This document shows, piece after piece, positions 1 through 7,571 of a stretch of 14,125 nt of DNA. Numbering within the stretch: position 1 is the first letter of the stretch; the number at the start of each line of letters is the position of its first letter. This DNA is from JAJYQH01 sp036261615 (lineage in GTDB: Bacteria; Actinomycetota; Actinomycetes; Propionibacteriales; Propionibacteriaceae). The notes beneath the pieces are model-generated. The model ran no database searches. It was not told the origin of the DNA and was given only the letters and a program-made list of their open reading frames with translations. The stretch is taken from positions 1 through 14,125 of the forward strand of contig DATAKK010000023.1 of NCBI GenBank assembly GCA_036261615.1. Direction: 5' to 3'. The translations under genes were made by a program, and so were the position numbers.

Positions 1-1
1 C

Positions 2-2092
2 GACTTGAAGACCGACCTCGCCAAGGTGCGCAACATCGGCATCATGGCCCACATCGACGCCGGCAAGACCACCACCACCGAGCGCATCCTGTTCTACACC
101 GGGATCAACTACAAGATCGGTGAGGTGCACGACGGCGCCGCCACGATGGACTGGATGGAGCAGGAGCAGGAGCGGGGGATCACCATCACCTCCGCGGCCA
201 CCACGTGCTTCTGGAAGGACCACCAGATCAACATCATCGACACCCCCGGGCACGTCGACTTCACCGTCGAGGTGGAGCGCTCGCTGCGCGTGCTCGACGG
301 GGCCGTGGCGGTGTTCGACGGCGTGGCCGGTGTCGAGCCGCAGAGCCAGACCGTGTGGCGCCAGGCGACCCGCTACGGCGTCCCGCGCATCTGCTACATC
401 AACAAGCTCGACCGCACCGGCGCCTCGTTCGACTTCTGCGTGCGCACGATCCGCGAGCGGCTCAACGCCACCCCCGCGGTGCTGCAGCTGCCGATCGGTT
501 CGGAGGCGAACTTCCTCGGTGTCGTCGACCTGGTCGGCATGCGTGCCCTCACGTGGCGCGGCGAGACCAAGATCGGCGAGGACTACGAGGTCGAGGAGAT
601 CCCGGCCGACATGAAGGACGCCGCCGAGGCGGCCCGCGCCGAGCTCCTCGAGATCGCGTCCGAGGCCGACGACGCGCTCATGGAGGCCTACCTGGAGGGC
701 GAGGAGATCAGCGTCCCCCAGCTCAAGGCGGCCATCCGCAAGGGCGTCATCGAGAACAAGTTCACCGCGGTCGTGTGCGGCACCTCGTTCAAGAACAAGG
801 GTGTGCAGCCGCTGCTGGACGCCGTCCTCGACTACCTGCCGTCCCCGGTCGACGTGCCCGCCATCCAGGGCTTCAAGCCGGGCGACGAGTCGGTCGTGCT
901 CGAGCGTCACCCGAGCACGGAGGAGCCGCTCTCCATGCTCGCGTTCAAGATCGCGTCCGACCCGCACCTCGGCAAGCTCACCTTCATCCGCGTCTACTCC
1001 GGGGTGCTGCAGGCCGGCGCCCAGGTGCTCAACGCCACGAAGGGCAAGAAGGAGCGGATCGGCAAGATCTACCAGATGCACGCGAACAAGCGTGAGGAGA
1101 TCGCCTCGATCGGCGCCGGCATGATCTGCGCGGTGATGGGTCTCAAGGACACCACCACCGGTGAGACGCTGTGCGACCCGGCCCACCCGATCATCCTCGA
1201 GTCGATGGACTTCCCCGCGCCGGTCATCGAGCAGGCGATCGAGCCGAAGACCAAGTCCGACCAGGAGAAGCTGTCCGCAGCGATCCAGCGCCTCGTCGAG
1301 GAGGACCCGACCTTCCGCGTCCACACCGACGAGGAGACCGGCCAGACGATCATCGCCGGCATGGGCGAGCTGCACCTCGAGGTGTTCATCGACCGGATGA
1401 AGCGCGAGTTCAAGGTCGAGGCGAACATCGGCAAGCCCCAGGTGGCCTACCGCGAGACGCTCCGGCGTCCGGTCGAGAAGGTCGAGTACACCCACAAGAA
1501 GCAGTCGGGTGGCTCCGGCCAGTACGGTCGCGTCATCATCAGCCTCGAGCCGCTGGAGCCGGGCTCGGGCTACGAGTTCGTCAACGCGGTCACCGGTGGG
1601 CGCATCCCGCGCGAGTACATCCCGGCCGTCGACGCCGGCATTCAGGACGCCATGCAGTTCGGCGTGCTGGCCGGCTACCCGGTCGAAGACGTCCGCGCGA
1701 CCCTCGTCGACGGTGCCTACCACGACGTCGACTCCTCGGAGCTCGCCTTCAAGATCGCCGGCTCGATGGCCTTCAAGGAGGCCGCGCGCAAGGCCGACCC
1801 GGCCATCCTCGAGCCGCTCATGGCGGTCGAGGTGACCACCCCCGACGACTACCTCGGCACCGTGATCGGCGACCTCAACGCCCGTCGTGGTCACATCCAG
1901 GCGATGGACGAGATCCACGGCAACCGGGTCGTCCGGGCGCTTGTGCCGCTGTCGGAGATGTTCGGCTACGTCGGCGACCTCCGGTCGAAGACGTCGGGCC
2001 AGGCCTCGTACTCGATGGAGTTCCACTCCTACGGCGAGACCCCGAAGACGATCTCGGACGAGATCATCGCCAAGGCCCGCGGCGGCGAGTGA
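2..2092 (+). CDS. fusA: Translation elongation factor G (EF-G), 5' end cut by the window edge
   Basis: EF-G is the GTPase that drives ribosomal translocation and, with RRF, ribosome recycling in the cytoplasm. Counting from the TTG at position 5 as residue 1, the G1 loop AHIDAGKT is at 15-22, switch I RGITI at 57-61, G3 DTPGH at 79-83 and G4 NKLD at 133-136. The later domains are intact, including the domain IV stretch THKKQSGGSGQYGR and the C-terminal SEMFGYVGDLRSKT motif. About 695 residues are visible, close to the usual 700. The frame stays open to the left edge (Asp-Leu-Lys before the conserved TDLAKVRN), the TTG has no visible ribosome binding site, and family members carry a few more N-terminal residues. 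The true start is therefore probably just outside the window. It is normally co-transcribed with rpsL and rpsG upstream. A terminator follows 20 bases after the stop. Identification is near certain; only the start is open. Confidence 0.97.
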   Translation, partial: DLKTDLAKVRNIGIMAHIDAGKTTTTERILFYTGINYKIGEVHDGAATMDWMEQEQERGITITSAATTCFWKDHQINIIDTPGHVDFTVEVERSLRVLDGAVAVFDGVAGVEPQSQTVWRQATRYGVPRICYINKLDRTGASFDFCVRTIRERLNATPAVLQLPIGSEANFLGVVDLVGMRALTWRGETKIGEDYEVEEIPADMKDAAEAARAELLEIASEADDALMEAYLEGEEISVPQLKAAIRKGVIENKFTAVVCGTSFKNKGVQPLLDAVLDYLPSPVDVPAIQGFKPGDESVVLERHPSTEEPLSMLAFKIASDPHLGKLTFIRVYSGVLQAGAQVLNATKGKKERIGKIYQMHANKREEIASIGAGMICAVMGLKDTTTGETLCDPAHPIILESMDFPAPVIEQAIEPKTKSDQEKLSAAIQRLVEEDPTFRVHTDEETGQTIIAGMGELHLEVFIDRMKREFKVEANIGKPQVAYRETLRRPVEKVEYTHKKQSGGSGQYGRVIISLEPLEPGSGYEFVNAVTGGRIPREYIPAVDAGIQDAMQFGVLAGYPVEDVRATLVDGAYHDVDSSELAFKIAGSMAFKEAARKADPAILEPLMAVEVTTPDDYLGTVIGDLNARRGHIQAMDEIHGNRVVRALVPLSEMFGYVGDLRSKTSGQASYSMEFHSYGETPKTISDEIIAKARGGE

Positions 2093-2112
2093 TCCTCGCC
2101 CCGTAAGTCCCT

Positions 2113-2161
2113 GTGATCCGGCGTTTCTCAGCCCACAGCTGGGGGACGCCGGATCACTTTT
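2113..2161 (+). terminator. Rho-independent terminator after fusA
   Basis: A perfect 12-bp inverted repeat (GTGATCCGGCGT at 2113-2124, ACGCCGGATCAC at 2146-2157) encloses a 21-base loop. The loop can itself form a small CAGC/GCTG stem. Four Ts follow at 2158-2161. The position 20 bases after the fusA stop fits an end point for the str operon transcript, probably partial because tuf usually also receives read-through. Confidence 0.8.
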
Positions 2162-2187
2162 GACAGTCAGGGCGCATCCCCTAGACT
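2160..2187 (+). promoter_or_regulatory. Promoter of tuf
   Basis: A perfect -35 hexamer TTGACA (2160-2165) is followed, after 16 bases, by the -10 TAGACT (2182-2187). The -35 starts inside the T-run of the fusA terminator, so termination and re-initiation are packed together. Transcription would begin near 2194. A strong promoter of its own fits the much higher cellular need for EF-Tu than for EF-G. The start site is inferred. Confidence 0.75.
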
Positions 2188-2193
2188 TGGACG

Positions 2194-2331
2194 GGTTCCC
2201 CGACGCCCGCCAGTGCTGGGGTCCGACCCAAAGTCACGCACCGAGTGCGGCGCTGTGGGAAAATCCCCAAAGCGTTTTCAGGAAACGAGCGCTTCGAAGA
2301 CCTCGGAAGCGTCACACCAGAAGGAGCCCCA
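2194..2331 (+). promoter_or_regulatory. Structured 5' leader of tuf
   Basis: The predicted leader is about 138 nt and rich in short hairpins: TGGG/CCCA (2217-2220 with 2227-2230), CGCAC/GTGCG (2237-2241 with 2245-2249), a 9-position stem with one G-A mismatch (2251-2259 with 2266-2274), CGTTT/AAACG (2273-2277 with 2283-2287, mutually exclusive with the previous stem), and CGCTTC/GAAGCG (2290-2295 with 2306-2311). The last lies about 10 bases before the AAGGAG ribosome binding site at 2321-2326. No known riboswitch class is recognised. The structures could protect the mRNA or tune translation, but that is inference. Confidence 0.5.
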
Positions 2332-3525
<1,194 letters not shown>

Positions 3526-3550
3526 CCCTGGTCTGACACACAGCAATCCG

Positions 3551-3586
3551 CGAAGGGCCCCGTTCCGTGAGGAACGGGGCCCTTCG
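3551..3586. terminator. Bidirectional hairpin terminator between tuf and treY
   Basis: A perfect 16-bp inverted repeat (3551-3566 with 3571-3586, core GGGCCCCGTTCC) is closed by the tetraloop GTGA, a GNRA-type loop. It starts 25 bases after the tuf stop and 40 bases beyond the treY stop on the other strand, so it can end both converging transcripts. There is no T-run on either side, as is common for actinobacterial terminators. Confidence 0.85.
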
Positions 3587-3626
3587 TCGTATCCGGGCTC
3601 CGGTGCCGAGCTCGCCGGCGTCCGGG

Positions 3627-5909
3627 TCAGTCGTCGAAACGCACGAGCAGGGCGACGGGCAGCCGGTCGAGCACCGTGGCGACGGGGACCGTGCCCCCCA
3701 CGACCTCCCGGTCGGTGAGGACGTCGCGCCACCGACCGGCGAGGAGCATCGCGGTGTCGCCCCAGCCGCCGGCGTCCGCCAGCGCGACGGGCAGCCGGGT
3801 CGCGACCGTGACCGCGCCACCGCGGTCGAAGGCGAGGCAGTGGGCGCCCCCGGGGCCGAGCACCGACACCGGCTGGTAGCGGGTGAACAGCTCGGGCCGC
3901 TCCCGACGCAGCCGCAGCGTCCGGCGGGTCACCCACAGCTTCGCGGCGCCCGTGTCGTCGATCGGCGGGGGAGCGGAGAGGTCGGCCGCCAGCCGCGCCA
4001 GGGCGGCGTGGTCGACCGGACGCCGGTTGTCGGGGTCGCACAGCGAGTCGTCCCACACCTCGGTGCCCTGGTAGACGTCGGGGACGCCCGGCATGGTGAG
4101 CTGGACGAGCTTCTGGCCCAGCGAGTTCACCCGGCCCGGCTGGACGAGCGCCGCGGCGGCGGCGTCCCACTGCGCGCGCAGGTCGCGGTCGTCGTAGGCG
4201 CGGTCGACGAGGGCGTGCACGGCGTCCTCGAACTCGGCGTTGGGGTCCATCCAGGTGGTGCCGTCGTGGGCCTCGCGCATCGCCTTGGTGAGGTAGTCGT
4301 GCATCCGCTCGCGGGCGATCGGTCCGGTGCCGAGGAGGGTCTGGGCCACCAGCTCGACGAACGAGGGGTTGCTGAGCCGGCCGGCGTCCTCGAGCGCGGT
4401 GGTGAAACCGGCGAGCAGGTCGGTGCGTTCGGAGAGCACGGCGAGCCGGGCCCGGACGTCCTCGCTGCGTTTCGTGTCGTGGGTCGACAGGGAGGTCATC
4501 GACTCGTCGAGGTGCAGCTGCCGGACGCGTTCGGCCTCGTGGAACTGCTCCGGGTCGAGCCCGAAGCGATCGGGGTTGCCGCCGACCTCGTTGAGCGCCA
4601 CGAAGCGGTTGGCCCGGTAGTAGGCGGTGTCCTCGACGCCCTTCGCCATCACCGCTCCGGTGAACTGCTGGAACCGGTGCGCCGCCTCCTCCCGGGTGTC
4701 GCGCAGGCGGGGACCGAGCGCGGCGATGGTGTCGGCGACCCGCGGCTGGGAGATCTGGGCCGCCTCGAGGGCGTGGTCGAGCTCGACCATTCCGTCGGGG
4801 AGGTAGGTGCGGTAGACGCTCAACTGTGCGGCCGTCTCCGACAGGGCGGCCACCGCCATCTCGTCGTCGGGCGGGTCGAGCAGGCTGATCAGCCGGGTCA
4901 TCTCGGCGGGGAACAGCTCGGCGGCGACCATCCGCTTGGCCGCGACGGAGTGCTGGGCCATCGACATGGGGTCACCCGTGCGGGCGAGGTACCCGGCGGT
5001 GACGTCGGTCGCGGACGCCGTGTCGATGAAGACCTGGTTGACCTCGGTCATCGCGTCGTACCCGGTGGTGCCGGCGACCGGCCAGGGCTGCAGTTTCTCG
5101 CCCGGCTCGAGGATCTTCTCGGCGGTGATCCAGATGTCCGGTCCCACCGCGGCCCGCAACCGGTCGAAGTACTCCTGTGGATCGGACAGGCCGTCGGGGT
5201 GGTCGACCCGCAGGCCCGCGACACCGTCCTCGTGGACGAAGCGCAGGATCCGTTCGTGGGTGGCGGCGAACACCTCCGGGTCTTCGACGCGGAGTGCTGC
5301 GAGCGTGCTCACCGCGAAGAACCGTCGGTGGGTGAGCAGGGCGTTCGCCTCGACGCCGGGGACCAGCACGTACGCCTGCCGGTCGTGCACGGCGCGGGGC
5401 GAGTCGCCCGGCGTCCAGGTGCCCGGGGCGACGGGGAAGCGGTGCTCGTAGTACTGCAGTTCGTTTCCGTCGGGGGTCAGGGTGAGGTCGTCGGGGGTGG
5501 CGTCCGCCGCGAGGACCCCGTTGACGAGCGGCCCCTGGCTCCAGTCGATGTCGAACCAGTGCGCGTACCGCGACCGGCGGCCGTGGGTGAGCACGTCCCA
5601 CCAGTAGCGGTTCTCCCAGGGCTTGGAGATGCCCATGTGGTTGGGAACGATGTCGACCACGACGCCCAGGCCGTGGGCACGGGACGCCGACAGGAGCGCC
5701 TGCCAGCCCTCCTCGCCGCCGCGCTGGGGGTCGACCTCGCGCGGATCGGTCCAGTCGTAGCCGTGGTCGGAGCCGGTGGTGGAGGTGAGCAGGGGAGAGA
5801 CGTACACCGCGCCCACGCCGAGGTCGGCCAGCCGCGGGACCACCGCGGCGGCGTCGAACAGGGTGAAGGAGGGAGTGATCTGCAACCGGTAGGTGGAGCT
5901 CGGTGCCAT
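3627..5909 (-). CDS. treY: Maltooligosyltrehalose synthase (GH13 family)
   Basis: TreY turns the reducing-end alpha-1,4 bond of maltodextrins into an alpha-1,1 bond, giving maltooligosyltrehalose, from which TreZ releases trehalose. The 760-residue length matches the family. The N terminus has STYRLQ at 5-10, the TreY hallmark. GH13 motifs follow: VPNHMG at 88-93, GLRVDHPDGL at 232-241 (nucleophile D236), AEKIL with E264 as likely acid/base, and STHDTKRSED from 475 with D478. TreY-typical GTTGYD (280-285) and GVEDTAYYR (424-432) are present. The ATG at 5909 is chosen because it puts STYRLQ at the usual distance. The only purine run before it, AGGGA, touches the start codon, while TACGGT lies six bases away, suggesting a leaderless mRNA. 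It stands alone: treZ and treX, its usual neighbours, are absent, tuf converges on it and gltX diverges from it. Confidence 0.95.
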   Translation of the reverse strand: MAPSSTYRLQITPSFTLFDAAAVVPRLADLGVGAVYVSPLLTSTTGSDHGYDWTDPREVDPQRGGEEGWQALLSASRAHGLGVVVDIVPNHMGISKPWENRYWWDVLTHGRRSRYAHWFDIDWSQGPLVNGVLAADATPDDLTLTPDGNELQYYEHRFPVAPGTWTPGDSPRAVHDRQAYVLVPGVEANALLTHRRFFAVSTLAALRVEDPEVFAATHERILRFVHEDGVAGLRVDHPDGLSDPQEYFDRLRAAVGPDIWITAEKILEPGEKLQPWPVAGTTGYDAMTEVNQVFIDTASATDVTAGYLARTGDPMSMAQHSVAAKRMVAAELFPAEMTRLISLLDPPDDEMAVAALSETAAQLSVYRTYLPDGMVELDHALEAAQISQPRVADTIAALGPRLRDTREEAAHRFQQFTGAVMAKGVEDTAYYRANRFVALNEVGGNPDRFGLDPEQFHEAERVRQLHLDESMTSLSTHDTKRSEDVRARLAVLSERTDLLAGFTTALEDAGRLSNPSFVELVAQTLLGTGPIARERMHDYLTKAMREAHDGTTWMDPNAEFEDAVHALVDRAYDDRDLRAQWDAAAAALVQPGRVNSLGQKLVQLTMPGVPDVYQGTEVWDDSLCDPDNRRPVDHAALARLAADLSAPPPIDDTGAAKLWVTRRTLRLRRERPELFTRYQPVSVLGPGGAHCLAFDRGGAVTVATRLPVALADAGGWGDTAMLLAGRWRDVLTDREVVGGTVPVATVLDRLPVALLVRFDD

Positions 5910-5915
5910 TCCCTG

Positions 5916-5921
5916 ACCGTA
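5916..5921 (-). promoter_or_regulatory. Putative leaderless -10 box of treY
   Basis: On the minus strand TACGGT ends six bases before the treY ATG, a spacing that would place the transcription start at or next to the start codon. A possible -35, TTGCGG, lies at 5946-5941 with a long 19-base spacer. This fits the TANNNT leaderless pattern of actinobacteria, but the -35 is weak. Confidence 0.45.
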
Positions 5922-5956
5922 CCGTGGGCGGCGGCGGCGACCGCAATCCGTTGTCG

Positions 5957-5994
5957 CCGAACGGCGGCCGGGGCGGGGCGTCCCGCCGTTTCGG
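5957..5994. repeat. Inverted repeat in the treY/gltX divergent promoter region
   Basis: CCGAACGGCGG (5957-5967) pairs with CCGCCGTTTCGG (5983-5994), giving 11 bp with one bulged T around a 15-base GC-rich centre. A further inverted copy of the AACGG core, CCGTT, lies at 5948-5952. The right arm overlaps where the gltX -35 should be. It could be an operator for a regulator of one or both genes, or a chance product of GC-rich DNA. No specific regulator is recognised. Confidence 0.4.
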
Positions 5995-6013
5995 GCGGTC
6001 GGACGGGCGCCGA

Positions 6014-6019
6014 TAGGCT
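6014..6019 (+). promoter_or_regulatory. Putative leaderless -10 box of gltX
   Basis: TAGGCT is followed by six bases (GACCCC) and then the gltX ATG. No Shine-Dalgarno-like sequence exists between them. The mRNA is therefore expected to start at the ATG. No convincing -35 is seen at 16-18 bases upstream. Confidence 0.55.
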
Positions 6020-6025
6020 GACCCC

Positions 6026-7519
6026 ATGAGCATCGCCAGTGACCCGTCGGCCGCGTCCCACGCTCCCGCGCGCACCCGCGTGGCGCCGTCGCCGACGGGA
6101 GACCCCCACGTCGGCACGGCGTACATGGCGCTGTTCGACGTCGCCTGGGCCCGGCGCACCGGCGGCCGCTTCGTGCTGCGGATCGAGGACACCGACCGGG
6201 TGCGGCTGGTCGAGGGGTCGGAGCAGCAGATCTACGACTCGCTCGACTGGCTGGGGCTCGCCCCCGACGAGGGCCCGCAGCGCGGCGGTCCCTACGGCCC
6301 CTACCGGCAGTCCGAACGGCTGGACACCTACCGTCCCTACGTCGAGCGACTGCTCGCCGACGGCCACGCGTACTACTGCTGGTGCTCGGCGGAACGGCTC
6401 GCCGAGATGCGCGAGCGGCAGCAGAAGGACAAGTCGGGCAGCGGCTACGACCGGCTGTGCTACGGGAAGACCCGCGAGGAGCGCGCGGCCCTGCCCGGGT
6501 TCACCGACACCCCTGTCGTGCGGATGCTCATTCCCGACGACGTGCCGCTCGCCTTCCACGACCTCGTCCGCGGGGAGGTCAGGGCGCCCCGCCCCGACGA
6601 CCAGGTGATCCTCAAGGCCGACGGCTACCCCACCTACCACCTGGCGGTGGTCGTCGACGATCACGAGATGGGCATCACCACGGTGGTGCGCGGCGAGGAG
6701 TGGATCAGCTCCACCCCCAAGCACATCCTCCTGCAGCAGTGGCTGGGCATCCCGGTGCCGGAGTACGCGCACATGCCCCTGCTGCGCAACTCCGACAAGT
6801 CCAAGATCAGCAAGCGCCGCAACCCGGCCGCCCGGCTGCTGTGGTTCCGCGAACAGGGCTACCTGCCCGAGGCGCTGCGCAACTTCCTCCAGCTGCTCGC
6901 CTATCCGCCGGTGGGCGACGAGGGCAGCGAGATCGCCACCCTCGAGCAGTTCGTCGACTCGTTCGACTGGTCGCGCGTCAACACCACCGGCCCGATCTTC
7001 GACGTGCAGAAGCTCGACTGGCTCAACGGCGCCTACATCCGCGCGATGGACCCCGACCTGCTGGCCGAGCGGATCATCGAGCACCTCGTCGAGCGCCGCG
7101 TCTGGAGCGAACCGGACGCCGCCCGGCGCGAGCTGGTCCGCCGGGCGACCCCGCTCATCCAGGAACGCCTGACCCTGCTGGGGGAGGCCGCCGACAAGCT
7201 CGACTTCCTGCTCGTCGACGACGCCACCCTCGAGGTGCAGCAGGCGGCGCTGGACAAGCTCGGCGACGACGCGGCCCGGGTGGTCGACGCCTCGATCGGC
7301 GTCCTCGAAGGCCTCGCCCCCTGGGACGCCGCAACCATCCAGGCAGCCCTGCGGGCAAGGCTCGTCGACGACCTCGGACTCAAGCCCAAGGTGGCCTTCG
7401 GCCCGGTGCGGGTGGGGATCACCGGACGCCAGGTCTCCCCGCCCCTGTTCGAGTCGATGGAGATCCTCGGCCACGACGCGGCGCTCACCCGGCTGCGGAG
7501 GTTCCGCGAGCTGCTGTGA
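6026..7519 (+). CDS. gltX: Glutamyl-tRNA synthetase
   Basis: This class I synthetase charges tRNA-Glu with glutamate in the cytoplasm. The 497-residue length is typical. The Rossmann fold starts with RVAPSPTGDPHVGT, where HVGT (28-31) is the HIGH motif. LRIEDTD follows at 51-57, and KISKR (260-264) is the KMSKS loop. C118, C120, Y141 and C145 form a CxC...YxxxC pattern like the zinc site of many bacterial GluRS proteins. The C-terminal helical anticodon-binding part (RVNTTGPIFDVQKLDWLNG onward) is complete. The ATG at 6026 is favoured over later starts because of the TAGGCT box six bases upstream. It diverges from treY, and glnS starts 52 bases after its stop. With a GlnRS next door this enzyme would be expected to be discriminating (Glu only), but that cannot be read from sequence by eye. 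Confidence 0.96.
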   Translation: MSIASDPSAASHAPARTRVAPSPTGDPHVGTAYMALFDVAWARRTGGRFVLRIEDTDRVRLVEGSEQQIYDSLDWLGLAPDEGPQRGGPYGPYRQSERLDTYRPYVERLLADGHAYYCWCSAERLAEMRERQQKDKSGSGYDRLCYGKTREERAALPGFTDTPVVRMLIPDDVPLAFHDLVRGEVRAPRPDDQVILKADGYPTYHLAVVVDDHEMGITTVVRGEEWISSTPKHILLQQWLGIPVPEYAHMPLLRNSDKSKISKRRNPAARLLWFREQGYLPEALRNFLQLLAYPPVGDEGSEIATLEQFVDSFDWSRVNTTGPIFDVQKLDWLNGAYIRAMDPDLLAERIIEHLVERRVWSEPDAARRELVRRATPLIQERLTLLGEAADKLDFLLVDDATLEVQQAALDKLGDDAARVVDASIGVLEGLAPWDAATIQAALRARLVDDLGLKPKVAFGPVRVGITGRQVSPPLFESMEILGHDAALTRLRRFRELL

Positions 7520-7559
7520 GGGCCCACGGGCCGAGGTGAAGCCGTTCGCCGCCGCCCGC

Positions 7560-7565
7560 TACTCT
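7560..7565 (+). promoter_or_regulatory. Putative leaderless -10 box of glnS
   Basis: TACTCT ends six bases before the ATG at 7572, the same spacing as at gltX and treY. The six bases between (CTGCCT) contain no ribosome binding site. A weak -35-like GTGAAG lies at 7536-7541 with an 18-base spacer. This indicates glnS can be transcribed independently of gltX even though they are only 52 bases apart. Confidence 0.5.
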
Positions 7566-7571
7566 CTGCCT

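Noticed and set aside
2245..2331. An in-frame upstream GTG at 2245 that would extend EF-Tu by 29 residues.
   Set aside because: The extension is not conserved, and AAGGAG stands right before the GTG at 2332, which gives the standard MAKAKFERTKPH start.
3567..6029. An 820-codon open frame on the + strand opposite treY.
   Set aside because: It is an antisense shadow produced by GC-rich codon use. The translation is low-complexity (Gly, Val, Arg, His rich) with no domain, while treY on the other strand has every family motif.
7520..7535. A GGCCC/GGGCC inverted repeat just after gltX as a terminator.
   Set aside because: The loop would be only two bases and the stem five, too small to support as a terminator.
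7536..7571. An earlier in-frame GTG start for glnS at 7536.
   Set aside because: The added residues do not match GlnRS and include the TACTCT box; the ATG at 7572 fits the family N terminus.
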